The notes: generated by a model from the sequence alone, not told the origin. A stretch of 64,000 nucleotides of DNA from an uncultured Clostridia bacterium (GCA_934500705.1 CAKSTI010000004.1:62001-126000), one strand, 5' to 3'; numbered from the stretch's first letter, positions 43,838 to 52,915 are shown. Numbers and translations: made by a program.

Positions 43838-44656
43838 ATGAATATGGACAAATTTTACAATAACACAGAAGAAAGACCCCTTGACAACATTACTCCGGAC
43901 GGCGGACTCAGTGCGATTTTCAGGACTATATGCTGTGTGGGCGACAGCCTTTCGTCAGGTGAGTTTGAGTCGCTCGACGAAAACGGCAACAAAGGTTACC
44001 ACGATTACTTTGAATACTCGTGGGGACAGTATATGGCACGCCACATCGGCGCAAAGGTTTACAACTTTTCAAGGGGCGGTATGACCGCAAGAGAATACTG
44101 CGAGAGCTACGGAAATCTCAAAGGTTTCTGGAACCCTGATTTCAGCAGTCAGGCGTACATAATTGCCCTTGGCGTAAACGATATGAACGTAGTAAACTGC
44201 GCCGAAAATGATTTGGAATTTGGATCAATCGCCGACATCGACTTAAACGATTGGAAAAACAACAAAAAAACTTTCGCCGGATACTATGCGCAGATAATTC
44301 AGAGGTACAAGGAGATTCAGCCGAAAGCAAAATTCTTTTTGATGACGATGCCAAATGATGAACCAAATAACGACGAGCACGTCAAAAATTGGAAAATGCA
44401 CGCCGACCTTCTCTACGAACTTGCGGATATGTTTGACAACACCTACGTAATAGACCTCTTTAAGTATGCGCCCGTGTATGACGACACGTTCAAAAAACAC
44501 TTTTTCCTCAGCGGACATATGAGTGCAGCAGGATATGTTTTCACAGCACGTATGGTAGAGTCGTACCTTGATTACATTATCCGCCACAATCCCGACGATT
44601 TCAGACAGATTGGATTTGTGGGAACACCATTCCACAACACTGATTACAAGTGGTAA
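43838..44656 (+). CDS. SGNH/GDSL-family hydrolase
   Basis: A 272-residue protein without signal peptide. The SGNH block I motif is CCVGDSLSSGEFES, block III is ALGVNDMN, and the C-terminal histidine lies in FFLSGHMSAAGYVFTARM. The Asp normally three residues before that His is Leu, which seems a clade feature. Such enzymes deacylate sugars or lipids. ATG 43838 has GGAGG nine bases upstream. Substrate unknown. Confidence 0.82.
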   Translation: MNMDKFYNNTEERPLDNITPDGGLSAIFRTICCVGDSLSSGEFESLDENGNKGYHDYFEYSWGQYMARHIGAKVYNFSRGGMTAREYCESYGNLKGFWNPDFSSQAYIIALGVNDMNVVNCAENDLEFGSIADIDLNDWKNNKKTFAGYYAQIIQRYKEIQPKAKFFLMTMPNDEPNNDEHVKNWKMHADLLYELADMFDNTYVIDLFKYAPVYDDTFKKHFFLSGHMSAAGYVFTARMVESYLDYIIRHNPDDFRQIGFVGTPFHNTDYKW

Positions 44657-44687
44657 TCGTATAATACTATCCTGTTCATTAAAAATG

Positions 44688-44763
44688 AGCAGCCGCCCGT
44701 GAGTGGAGCGAACCCCAAAAGTCAGACACTTTTGGAGGTACGCATCGGGGCGGCTGCTTATTT
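44688..44763 (+). terminator. Nested hairpin with T-rich end
   Basis: AGCAGCCGCCC (44688-44698) pairs with GGGCGGCTGCT (44748-44758), and within it CCAAAAGT (44715-44722) pairs with ACTTTTGG (44728-44735); TATTTTAA follows. It ends the SGNH hydrolase transcript. The double-hairpin form is longer than a plain terminator and could be a repeat-derived sequence. Confidence 0.6.
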
Positions 44764-44814
44764 TAATCCAATGCCATTCGCAGAGAATACATAAATATTC
44801 CCCTGTCAAAAGCA

Positions 44815-44841
44815 AAAGCCGACGGTTTGACCGACGGCTTT
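44815..44841 (-). terminator. Terminator of rplM-rpsI
   Basis: AAAGCCG (44815-44821) and CGGCTTT (44835-44841), with an inner CGGT/ACCG pairing and one T-T mismatch, end 11 bases after rpsI. Confidence 0.7.
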
Positions 44842-44851
44842 GACTGAAAAA

Positions 44852-45244
44852 CTAACGTTTTGAGAACTGGGGTGCACGACGTGCAGCTTTGAGTCCGTAT
44901 TTCTTTCTTTCTTTCATTCTGGGGTCTCTTGTGAGGAAACCTGCCTCTTTAAGCGCACCTCTGTACTCGGGGTCAACCATAAGGAGTGCTCTTGAAAGTC
45001 CGTGTCTTATAGCGCCTGCCTGACCTGTAAATCCACCGCCGGAAACCTTTGCGATAATGTCGAACTTGCCGAGTGTGTCGGTAGTAACGAGCGGCTGTCT
45101 TACAACAACTTTAAGTGTTTCCAAACCGAAGAAATCATCAATATCCCTATCATTTATAGTAATTTTGCCGGTACCCGGAACTATTCTTACTCTTGCAACA
45201 GAGCTTTTTCTTCTGCCTGTACCGTAGAACTGTGCATTAGCCAT
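44852..45244 (-). CDS. rpsI: 30S ribosomal protein S9
   Basis: A 130-residue ribosomal protein with FYGTGRRKSSVARVRIVPG at the start, GQAGAIRHGLSRALL in the middle and the basic end KKYGLKAARRAPQFSKR that reaches the P-site tRNA. It follows rplM by 14 bases, the conserved order in bacteria. Confidence 0.98.
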   Translation of the reverse strand: MANAQFYGTGRRKSSVARVRIVPGTGKITINDRDIDDFFGLETLKVVVRQPLVTTDTLGKFDIIAKVSGGGFTGQAGAIRHGLSRALLMVDPEYRGALKEAGFLTRDPRMKERKKYGLKAARRAPQFSKR

Positions 45245-45258
45245 TTTAAGTATCCTCC

Positions 45259-45696
45259 TTATTTAATAATACCTGTGTACATTTCAGGATTTTGTGCTTC
45301 GTGGTTGTGCTCGCTGCCGCTGTAAACTCTGAGTCTTGTGAGAGCCTTTGCGCCGAGTGTGTTATGCGGGAGCATACCTTTGACTGCAAGCATCATTGCC
45401 TTTTCGGGTTTTTCAGCCATCAAAGTTTTATACTTAACTTCTTTAAGACCGCCGATATAACCGCTGTGATGTCTGTAATACTTCTGTTCAAGTTTTTTAC
45501 CTGTGAGAACTGCTTTGTCAGCATTTAAAATGATAACAAAATCTCCGCAGTCAATATGAGGTGTAAAAGTAGGTTTAACCTTACCTCTCAGTATAGAAGC
45601 GGCTGCGCTTGCGACTCTGCCAAGCGGCTTGTCCGCAGCATCTATAATGTACCATTTTCTTTCTAATTCAGCCGTTTTAGCCATAAATGTACTCAT
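45259..45696 (-). CDS. rplM: 50S ribosomal protein L13
   Basis: A 145-residue L13 with ERKWYIIDAADKPLGRVASAAA at residues 10-31, GDFVIILNADKAVLTGKK and the C-terminal MLPHNTLGAKALTRLRVY. It is an early-assembling large-subunit protein, first in the rplM-rpsI operon. Confidence 0.98.
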   Translation of the reverse strand: MSTFMAKTAELERKWYIIDAADKPLGRVASAAASILRGKVKPTFTPHIDCGDFVIILNADKAVLTGKKLEQKYYRHHSGYIGGLKEVKYKTLMAEKPEKAMMLAVKGMLPHNTLGAKALTRLRVYSGSEHNHEAQNPEMYTGIIK

Positions 45697-45734
45697 TAGA
45701 ACTTACCTCCGTAATCATTAATTCAACATTTGAT

Positions 45735-45763
45735 ATTTTAATACATTTCCTGCGTAATGTCAA
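45735..45763 (-). promoter_or_regulatory. Promoter of rplM-rpsI
   Basis: TTGACA (45758-45763) and TAAAAT (45735-45740) on the minus strand with 17 bases between. The stretch AAAAAGGTATTGACAT matches that at the V-ATPase promoter. Confidence 0.85.
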
Positions 45764-45865
45764 TACCTTTTTGCAAGAAATTTAATTTACAAAACTCAAT
45801 CTCGTTTTTTCTTTGATTTTCTCGCTCAATCTCTCTGTATCTCGAAACGCAATTTACTTTTTCTG

Positions 45866-46666
45866 TTAGAAACCGATGTATTTGAGCCAGTCAATCATAA
45901 GCGGCGCCCACTTTGACACGTGACGGAGCACCTTATTCTCTCCGCTGTCTGCAAGTCCCAAACCGTGATGACCGTCGGGGAAAATGTGAATTTCTGCGCC
46001 GATATTATTTAATCTGAGGCTCTTGGCGTAATCAAGACTGTTTATAACATTGACGCAGTCATCCGCCATCGTGTGCCAGATAAAAGCCTGCGGCGTCCTT
46101 TTGCTCACGATATTATCCGGGCTTAATTCCTCACCGAGTTCCGCCTGTTTATCTCCGAGCAGATTGGCTCCCGAACCGAGATGCCCAATGCCTTTGCCGA
46201 GTAATTTTATTACCGGATAGCACAATATCTGCGCATTTGGTATAAAATCCTCTTTATCAATTTCGTCATTGCTTTCGCACTCTATGTTTTCATAGTATGT
46301 AGATGTAAGCGCCGCAAGGTGTCCGCCGGCAGACGAACCCATAATTGCTACTTTATTCTTATTGATACCGTATTTTTCAGCATAGTAGCGTGCAAACTTT
46401 ACGCCACGTCTTGCGTCTAAGAGCGGCAACGGGAATTTATGCGGAGCAACACGGTAATCCACTACAAACGCCGTTATTCCGTTTTCGCAAAAGTACTTTG
46501 CATAGCCCTCGCCTTCGTGCGGCGCTCTCATTATGTATGCGCCTCCGGGAAGTATTACAACCGCACAGTCGCTCTTTTTTTCGTCGGGCACATACGCCGT
46601 AATTTTCGGCTGTTCCTCATACTCGCCCGGTACAGTTTTCCACAAATTCATTATTTCCTTATTCAT
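45866..46666 (-). CDS. Alpha/beta hydrolase (esterase, BD-FAE-like)
   Basis: A 266-residue cytoplasmic alpha/beta hydrolase. VVILPGGAYIMRAPHEGEGYA (oxyanion-hole region), then the nucleophile elbow MGSSAGGHLAAL near residue 110, and a final DGHHGLGLAD with the catalytic His. It resembles acetyl-xylan esterases and related feruloyl-type esterases that trim acyl groups from sugars. It is a single gene bounded by the liv terminator. Confidence 0.83.
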   Translation of the reverse strand: MNKEIMNLWKTVPGEYEEQPKITAYVPDEKKSDCAVVILPGGAYIMRAPHEGEGYAKYFCENGITAFVVDYRVAPHKFPLPLLDARRGVKFARYYAEKYGINKNKVAIMGSSAGGHLAALTSTYYENIECESNDEIDKEDFIPNAQILCYPVIKLLGKGIGHLGSGANLLGDKQAELGEELSPDNIVSKRTPQAFIWHTMADDCVNVINSLDYAKSLRLNNIGAEIHIFPDGHHGLGLADSGENKVLRHVSKWAPLMIDWLKYIGF

Positions 46667-46699
46667 AACGCACCTCTGAAATATTATTTTTCAAACAAA

Positions 46700-46730
46700 C
46701 GGACGTCCCTGTAAGAGACGTCCGAAAAAT
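46700..46730 (-). terminator. Terminator of the liv operon
   Basis: CGGACGTCCC (46700-46709) pairs with GAGACGTCCG (46715-46724) with one wobble; on the minus strand ATTTTTCGGACG begins it and TTTGTTTGAAAA follows. Confidence 0.75.
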
Positions 46731-46735
46731 ACAAA

Positions 46736-47446
46736 TCAACCTCCGAGATATGCCTTCTTTATCTTGTCGCTTTCAAGAAGTTCATTGCCCGTTCCGGAAT
46801 ACGCAATCACACCGTTTTCGAGAACATAAGCCCTGTCGGATATAGCAAGTGATTTTCCGGCGTTCTGCTCAACGAGCAGTATCGTTGTGCCGTCTTCGTG
46901 TATTTCCTTTATAATGTCGAACACCTGGTCAACAAGGAGCGGTGAAAGACCCATCGACGGCTCGTCGAGCATCAAAAGTTTCGGGTGGCTCATAAGCGCT
47001 CTGCCCATAGCGAGCATCTGCTGTTCACCGCCGGAAAGAGTCCCGGCAACCTGACCTTTTCTCTCTTCAAGCCTCGGAAACTTGGCGTAAATGCGCTCCA
47101 AGTCACTTTTAATCTGCTTTTTGTTATCCTGGGTATACGCTCCCATAAGGAGATTTTCATAAACAGTAAGCTCCTGGAAAACGTGGCGTCCTTCCGGAAC
47201 CTGCGTCATTCCGAGTTTTACTATCTTATGCGGAGGTATCTTATTTATAACTTGTCCGCAATACGTAACCGTACCGCTCTTAACAGGGATAAGCCCCATA
47301 ATGCTGTGCATTGTGGTTGTTTTACCGGCGCCGTTTGCACCTATAAGCGTAACTATTTCGCCCTCATTAACTTCAAAGCTGATGCCGCTTATAGCCTGGA
47401 TTACGCCGTAAAACACTTCAAGTCCTTTTACTTCAAGCATTGCCAT
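46736..47446 (-). CDS. livF: Branched-chain amino acid ABC transporter ATPase LivF
   Basis: A 236-residue ABC ATPase with GANGAGKTTTMHSI (Walker A), LSGGEQQMLAMGRALM (signature) and LLMLDEPSMGL (Walker B). The LivF subfamily is indicated by size and by its place as last gene of livJHMGF. It powers import of leucine, isoleucine and valine or related ligands together with LivG. Confidence 0.93.
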   Translation of the reverse strand: MAMLEVKGLEVFYGVIQAISGISFEVNEGEIVTLIGANGAGKTTTMHSIMGLIPVKSGTVTYCGQVINKIPPHKIVKLGMTQVPEGRHVFQELTVYENLLMGAYTQDNKKQIKSDLERIYAKFPRLEERKGQVAGTLSGGEQQMLAMGRALMSHPKLLMLDEPSMGLSPLLVDQVFDIIKEIHEDGTTILLVEQNAGKSLAISDRAYVLENGVIAYSGTGNELLESDKIKKAYLGG

Positions 47447-47463
47447 AACGAATACCCCCTTTT

Positions 47464-48237
47464 CTACTTTCCTATATACGCCTTTACAACCTCCGGGTCG
47501 TTAAGCGCAGTCTTTACATCACCCTGAACAAGCGTCGTACCGAAGTTGAGCACGGTTACTTCGTCGCAAAGTCCGGACACAAACTTCAAATCGTGTTCTA
47601 TGAGCAATATTGTCATATCGAATTCATCACGTATAAACCTTACAATATCCATAAGTTCCTTGGTTTCGTTCGGGTTCATACCGGCAGCCGGTTCGTCAAG
47701 AAGCAGCAGCTTGGGATTGGTTGCAAGCGCACGGGCAATTTCCAGTTTGCGCTGCTTTCCGTAAGGGAGATTGCACGCAAGATTGTTGCGCTCCTCTTCG
47801 AGTCCGAAAATTCTGAGAAGTTCCTTTGCACGATCCCTCATTTTCTTTTCGCATCTGTAATGCACGGGCAGGCGGAGCATACTCTCAAAGGGATTGCACC
47901 TAAACTCCGGCTGATTGTGGAGTCCTGCCAAAACATTTCTTATAACGCTCATATTGTTAAATAGCCTTATGTTCTGGAAAGTCCTTGCTATTCCCTTTTT
48001 ATTTATTGCCTCCTGCGATTTTCCCGTGAGTTCCTCACCATCGAGATAAAATGTTCCCTCAGTCGGCTGATAGACACCGGTTATGAGGTTAAAAATCGTC
48101 GTTTTTCCCGCACCGTTAGGTCCTATCAGACCGTAGAGCTGATTTTTCTTAATCTTTAAATTAATATTCTGCGCAGCTTTCAGACCTCCGAAGGAGATAC
48201 CGAGATTTACCGTTTCAAACAAATATTTTTCCGGCAT
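47464..48237 (-). CDS. livG: Branched-chain amino acid ABC transporter ATPase LivG
   Basis: A 257-residue ABC ATPase with GPNGAGKTTIFNLITG, LPYGKQRKLEIARALA (the LivG-type variant signature) and LLLLDEPAAGMNPNE. It pairs with LivF on the membrane face, and is separated from livM by one base. Confidence 0.93.
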   Translation of the reverse strand: MPEKYLFETVNLGISFGGLKAAQNINLKIKKNQLYGLIGPNGAGKTTIFNLITGVYQPTEGTFYLDGEELTGKSQEAINKKGIARTFQNIRLFNNMSVIRNVLAGLHNQPEFRCNPFESMLRLPVHYRCEKKMRDRAKELLRIFGLEEERNNLACNLPYGKQRKLEIARALATNPKLLLLDEPAAGMNPNETKELMDIVRFIRDEFDMTILLIEHDLKFVSGLCDEVTVLNFGTTLVQGDVKTALNDPEVVKAYIGK

Positions 48238-48238
48238 A

Positions 48239-49420
48239 TCAGTTACCCTCCTTCTTGATGTCTTTTTTATCTTTATCGTTGTCAGCTATTACATCAACAG
48301 ACAAAACCGCCTTCATATCTATTTTTGACGGTATTCTGTTCCAGGCAGCGTCATCGTCCTTAATGTTTGCCTGCTCCTTGGTGAGATTGGGATTTTTAAC
48401 AACGTTATCCTTGGCCCTTTTTGACACATTCTTAAAGGAAAGTTTTTCTTTAAGCGGTTTGAGTGCCGGTGCGTTGTTAAATATTACCATAACTATGAGT
48501 ATCAGCGCATAGATAAGGAATTTAAGTGCAGCAAGGTCGCCGGAGAGTTTTGTTGTAAGCTGGAAGTTGATATACGTTATAAGCGTTGCGGCAATTATTG
48601 AACCGTTTATACTGCCCATACCTCCGAGTACGACCATTACCAATATCTCTATTGAGTAGTTGTAGGAGAAAAACGAGTACAAAACAGGTGTGGCATAGTG
48701 ACCGTATATAACGCCCGCAATTCCTGCAAAAAATGCAGATATTACAAACACAAACAGTTTATAAAAAGTAACGTTTATTCCCATCGCCTTTGCGGCAATT
48801 TCGTTATCTCTTATGGCGGTAATGGCACGTCCGTGCTTACTTCTGACAAGGTTCTGTATCAAAATAAGCATTATGAGTACAACCACGAGCGCAACCACAA
48901 AGAGGTCATAGCCGTACTTTTGGGTTGACAGACCGAGTGCACCGCCGAAAGTTTCAAGGTTTTTAAATATTGTTCTCACAATTTCGCCGAACGCCAAAGT
49001 TACTATGGCAAGATAGTCACCTTTAAGACGCAGGGCCGGAAGTCCGATTATAAAGCCGAAAATTGCGGCAATGACTCCGCCGACAAGCATAGTTATTATG
49101 AGTATCAAAAGCGGATAAGCGCCGAGCGCCGTCGTGTGGAGAAAGTTTGCAAGGTAACACCCCAGGTATGCGCCGACGCACATAAAACCTGCGTGACCGA
49201 GACTGAGTTCTCCCAGAAAACCGACAACGAGGTTAAGCGAAACCGCAAGTATAATCGAATACGATATCTGCGTAATCAGGTTGGCAACCGAACGGTCAAG
49301 AGTACCGCTGTAAAGCATTGATGTGCTTATGATAAGAAAAAGTATTACTCCGATATAATTCACATAATATTTGAGTTTGAAACTGTCTTTGATGTTTTTA
49401 AAATACCCGGACATAATCAC
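48239..49420 (-). CDS. livM: Branched-chain amino acid ABC transporter permease LivM
   Basis: A 393-residue permease with about nine membrane helices and the EAA-like loop GRAITAIRDNEIAAKAMGINVTFYK. Beyond the last helix (about residue 325) it has a hydrophilic tail of some 65 residues rich in Lys and Asp, ending DKDKKDIKKEGN, which ordinary LivM proteins lack or have much shorter. It forms the channel with LivH and overlaps it by four bases. Confidence 0.92.
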   Translation of the reverse strand: MIMSGYFKNIKDSFKLKYYVNYIGVILFLIISTSMLYSGTLDRSVANLITQISYSIILAVSLNLVVGFLGELSLGHAGFMCVGAYLGCYLANFLHTTALGAYPLLILIITMLVGGVIAAIFGFIIGLPALRLKGDYLAIVTLAFGEIVRTIFKNLETFGGALGLSTQKYGYDLFVVALVVVLIMLILIQNLVRSKHGRAITAIRDNEIAAKAMGINVTFYKLFVFVISAFFAGIAGVIYGHYATPVLYSFFSYNYSIEILVMVVLGGMGSINGSIIAATLITYINFQLTTKLSGDLAALKFLIYALILIVMVIFNNAPALKPLKEKLSFKNVSKRAKDNVVKNPNLTKEQANIKDDDAAWNRIPSKIDMKAVLSVDVIADNDKDKKDIKKEGN

Positions 49421-50280
49421 ACCTTCTCCCTTATCTGTTTACCGAGCAGTCCGGTAGGTTTAACAAGCAATATCACGATGAGCAGTGTAAACTCAAACGC
49501 CGTTGTATACGGAGCAAGTGCGGGTATGCTGAGCGATATTTTCTCTATAAGTCCCAAGAGAACTCCGCCGACCATTGCACCCGGAATTGAACCTATACCA
49601 CCGATAACGGCAGCCGTAAACGCCTTTATACCGGGCATTGAGCCGAGAGTCGGACTTGTTCCCGGAATTTGCATAAGGTAAAACGTACTTGCAAACGCCG
49701 CAAGTGCAGAACCTATGGCAAAGGTAACCGTTATTATCATATTTACATTAATTCCCATAAGCTGTGCGGCATCTCTGTCCTCAGAAACCGCCTGCATAGC
49801 TCTGCCGAGTTTGGTGCGCTTTATAAATAGTGTAAGACAAACCATAAGCACAGTACCGGCTAACAAAGTAATGATTGCCGCAGTGCTTATTTTGAAACTG
49901 CCTAGTACAACGTTTTTAAAGCTACCTATCTTAACGGGGCGTGTTTCGGCTCCGTATATAAGCTGTGCAACGCTCTGTAAAAGATAGCTGACACCTATTG
50001 CGGTGATTAAAACTGCCAGGGGCGATGCACCTCTGAGAGGCTTATAAGCAAGTTTTTCCGTAAATACTCCCAGCAAAACGCACACTACCACCGATACCGC
50101 TATGGCAACAAACGGATTGGAATATATTCCGAGTGTTGTAAGTATGGCATAGGCACCGACCATCATAATGTCACCGTGAGCAAAGTTAAGCATCTTTGCA
50201 ATACCGTATACCATAGTGTAGCCCAGTGCAATCAGAGCGTATATACTGCCAAGGCTGAGTCCGTCAATGAATGTACTCAT
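49417..50280 (-). CDS. livH: Branched-chain amino acid ABC transporter permease LivH
   Basis: A 287-residue permease with about eight helices and the conserved GLSLGSIYALIALGYTMVYG start and GRAMQAVSEDRDAAQLMGINV loop. It pairs with LivM to carry branched-chain amino acids across the membrane. Confidence 0.93.
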   Translation of the reverse strand: MSTFIDGLSLGSIYALIALGYTMVYGIAKMLNFAHGDIMMVGAYAILTTLGIYSNPFVAIAVSVVVCVLLGVFTEKLAYKPLRGASPLAVLITAIGVSYLLQSVAQLIYGAETRPVKIGSFKNVVLGSFKISTAAIITLLAGTVLMVCLTLFIKRTKLGRAMQAVSEDRDAAQLMGINVNMIITVTFAIGSALAAFASTFYLMQIPGTSPTLGSMPGIKAFTAAVIGGIGSIPGAMVGGVLLGLIEKISLSIPALAPYTTAFEFTLLIVILLVKPTGLLGKQIREKV

Positions 50281-50357
50281 AAAATTCCCCTTTCATAGGC
50301 AGGACCGAAGCATACTACAATAGTTAAATCTGCGGAAATTCCTGCGTATTTTATAAA

Positions 50358-50397
50358 CAAATTTTTGGTTGGATATTTTCATACCCAACCAAAATTT
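50358..50397 (-). terminator. Intercistronic hairpin between livJ and livH
   Basis: TTTTGGTTGG (50363-50372) pairs with CCAACCAAAA (50385-50394), extended by A/T pairs. It lacks a strong T-run after it on the minus strand, so it probably protects or partly ends the livJ message, giving more binding protein than permease. Confidence 0.65.
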
Positions 50398-50436
50398 GAA
50401 GTGAAATAAATTTAATTATCTGCACCCAAACCGCAA

Positions 50437-51585
50437 TTACTTGTTAAGTTCAACAATCTGAGGTTCCTTAGCGCAAGCGCCGGATTTATCCCAAGTCATT
50501 TCGCCTGTTGCACCCTTGAACTTAAAGTCTGAGCCGGTGAGTGTATCTTTAAGAATGTCGCAAAGTTTAGTTGCGCTGATTGTAACGTCCTTAACGTCGG
50601 CTTTCTTCATAGCCTCAAAGATTGTCATTACAGCATCGTAACCGTCCGCAGCGAACTGGTCGGGCGCTTCGTTATACTTAGCCTTGTAGTCGCTTACGAA
50701 TTTGCTCGTAACCTCGTCCTCGCTGTTTACGTCAAACGGTGTAATATACTTGATGTCGCTCTTTACAGATGAGTCAAGCTGGTCTGCAATGCCGTCAAGA
50801 CCGTCACAGCCGAAAAGAACGGCTTTGCAATCCTTTGCGGCAGCAGTCTTTGCTATAAATCCTGCCTCGGTGTAGTATATCGGAAGGAAGATTACGTCGC
50901 AATCTTTGAGCGCCTCAACCTGTGTTGAGAAGTCCTTCTTGTTCTCGGCATCAAATGTCTGAGTGTCAAAGTCAACTTTGAGCTTTTTCATCTCGTCTTT
51001 AAATGCCTTATAGATACCTGCCGAATAAGCATCGCTTGTATCATATATAGCGCCTATTTTCTTGTAATTCTTTGTGAGTTCCTCTGCTGCGAGAATACCC
51101 TGGTCAGGGTCGCCGAAGCAAATTCTGAAAGCATTATCCCTGTCTTTGATAACGTTTGCGGCAGATGCCGAGGGAGTCATAACGAAAACGTTATCCTCAA
51201 CAGCCTTGGAGGCAAACGAATCACACGAAGCAGATGTAACGGAGCCGAGCGAAACCTGCATTCCGGACTCATAAAGTGTATCGTAGCCGATAGCAGCATC
51301 GGCAGCAGTAGCTTTATCGTCTTTCATATCGAGTTTAAACTTGATGCCGTTTAGACCGCCGTCAGCATTAATCTGCTCAATAGCAAGCTGTGCGCCCTTC
51401 TGAACAGAAATACCGTATGAGGAAGCGTCGCCTGTAAGAGGACCTGTTGCACCGATTACAAACTCGGTATTCTTTGCCGTGTAACCCGCATCGCCGCCGC
51501 TCTTGGAACCGCAGCCCGTAAAGCACACTGCAACCATCATCACCAAAAGAATTGATGACACCATCTTTTTCATTGTCATTTTCAT
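50437..51585 (-). CDS. livJ: Branched-chain amino acid ABC transporter substrate-binding lipoprotein
   Basis: A 382-residue periplasmic-binding-type I lipoprotein (Leu/Ile/Val family). A signal peptide ends in a lipobox-like CFTGC, so Cys25 should be lipidated on the outer membrane face of this Gram-positive. FVIGATGPLTGDASSYGISV and the QKGAQLAIEQINADGGLNG segment define the family. First gene of the liv operon; GGGGAA before ATG 51585. Confidence 0.93.
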   Translation of the reverse strand: MKMTMKKMVSSILLVMMVAVCFTGCGSKSGGDAGYTAKNTEFVIGATGPLTGDASSYGISVQKGAQLAIEQINADGGLNGIKFKLDMKDDKATAADAAIGYDTLYESGMQVSLGSVTSASCDSFASKAVEDNVFVMTPSASAANVIKDRDNAFRICFGDPDQGILAAEELTKNYKKIGAIYDTSDAYSAGIYKAFKDEMKKLKVDFDTQTFDAENKKDFSTQVEALKDCDVIFLPIYYTEAGFIAKTAAAKDCKAVLFGCDGLDGIADQLDSSVKSDIKYITPFDVNSEDEVTSKFVSDYKAKYNEAPDQFAADGYDAVMTIFEAMKKADVKDVTISATKLCDILKDTLTGSDFKFKGATGEMTWDKSGACAKEPQIVELNK

Positions 51586-51686
51586 AGGTCATTCCCCTTT
51601 CGCCGTCTGGCATATAAATTAAAATACCGTACATTTACGCTGTTAATATATACATATATCAGCGTGTATATACAATAATTGTAGTA

Positions 51687-51715
51687 ATTATATTACCAAT
51701 CGGGAATTTTGTCAA
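51687..51715 (-). promoter_or_regulatory. Promoter of the liv operon
   Basis: Perfect TTGACA (51710-51715) and TATAAT (51687-51692) with 17 bases between on the minus strand, about 95 bases before livJ. The leader contains an ACGCTG/CAGCGT inverted repeat around a TATATA-rich loop, possibly a control site. Confidence 0.9.
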
Positions 51716-51799
51716 GCATTCTGTTGCAAAAACGGCTATTGTTCAAACTTTTTTTGCGACGGAACACAATTTTTACGCAATTTGACCAAAAACGACAAA

Positions 51800-51988
51800 T
51801 CAATACTGCGGATAATCGGGCATAACAAGAGCCGCAATGATATAGGCAATTATTCCGGAGCCGAAGCAGGCGCTCAGGAGCACCCAGGCAAGGCGCACTA
51901 TTGTGGAGTCAATGCCGAAATACTCGGCTATGCCGCCGCACACTCCGCATATTTTTTTATCAATTTGCGATTTATACAGTTTTTTCAT
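51800..51988 (-). CDS. PspC-domain small membrane protein
   Basis: A 62-residue protein covering one PspC domain: KKICGVCGGIAEYFGIDSTIVRLAWVLLS, then a hydrophobic helix GSGIIAYIIAALVMP. PspC-type proteins act at the membrane, often in envelope-stress response; standalone short forms in Firmicutes are of uncertain function. GAGG-type site upstream of ATG 51988. Confidence 0.85.
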   Translation of the reverse strand: MKKLYKSQIDKKICGVCGGIAEYFGIDSTIVRLAWVLLSACFGSGIIAYIIAALVMPDYPQY

Positions 51989-52051
51989 AAATAAACACCT
52001 CGGTCACATTTTACCACAGTGCGCAGAAAATGTCAATCGGTGCGGACTGTG

Positions 52052-52915
52052 TTATTTTTCGGTGTTGACAATAAGATTTGTGCCGTTTGTTTTAAATACT
52101 ATTGTTCCGTCGGAGTCGCTTTTTAAAACCTCCGCACCGAGTTTGTCAAGCGTTTCGTATGTTTTATCGCACTGCGCTTTATCATAATTTGCAAATACGG
52201 GTATTACGGCAAATTCCGGGCAAAGGCTTTGTGCAAATGCCGGCGATGTCGTCTGCGTACTTCCGCAGTTTGCCACCCTCAGCACATCGCATTTTAAATA
52301 GTTTTTCATTGATGCAAGCATATCCGCCTCCGCCCTCTCACCGCAGTCACCCTCAAAGAAAAACGTCCTGTCACCGTAAGAAACCACAACGGACAGTGCA
52401 CATTCACGTGCATCGGCATAGTCGTTTACGGGGCCGGCTATTGAAATGCTTATTCTGTCGTCATCTAAAATACTGCTGCCGCCGGATACTACCCGAACAT
52501 TGCAGCGGCTGCCTGCGGCGGCGGACACGGTCTGCTTATAAACAGAACTGTTTACGGCGTGATTGGATATGAACATATCGTTAACCTGCAATGTTTGCAT
52601 CAGTTTTTCCGCACCGCCGATGTGTGAGCGGTCGGAACTTGTGGCAACAAAGTAATCTATTATGGTAAATTCCGCTTCCTTTATATAACGGTACACGGTC
52701 GGAAAATCCGCCTCGGAACCGCAGTCAATGAGCATACTTTCTCCGCCCGGCAGTTCAAGAAACGTACACGTTCCGTTTTCGAGATTTATAAAATGTACTT
52801 TAACCTCGTCCTCCTGATTTGCTTCCGTTTGCACATAATCGGTGTTTGCGCTGTTCGAGCAGGAACAGATAAATAATATTTGAAACAGTATTATTAAAAT
52901 AAATGTTTTTTTCAA
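52052..52915 (-). CDS. Metallo-beta-lactamase-fold lipoprotein with degenerate metal site
   Basis: A 287-residue lipoprotein (lipobox ICSC near residues 16-19) with the fold of the ComEC C-terminal MBL domain: VHFINLENGTCTFLELPGGESMLIDCGS, then VATSSDRSHIGGAEKL, FFFEGDCGERAEADM and NCGSTQTTSPAF. In active members the second motif is HxHxDH and the last HHGS; here only the Asp and last His of the first remain and HH is replaced by NC. It probably lacks nuclease or hydrolase activity. Single gene, no adjacent DNA-uptake genes. Confidence 0.65.
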   Translation of the reverse strand: MKKTFILIILFQILFICSCSNSANTDYVQTEANQEDEVKVHFINLENGTCTFLELPGGESMLIDCGSEADFPTVYRYIKEAEFTIIDYFVATSSDRSHIGGAEKLMQTLQVNDMFISNHAVNSSVYKQTVSAAAGSRCNVRVVSGGSSILDDDRISISIAGPVNDYADARECALSVVVSYGDRTFFFEGDCGERAEADMLASMKNYLKCDVLRVANCGSTQTTSPAFAQSLCPEFAVIPVFANYDKAQCDKTYETLDKLGAEVLKSDSDGTIVFKTNGTNLIVNTEK

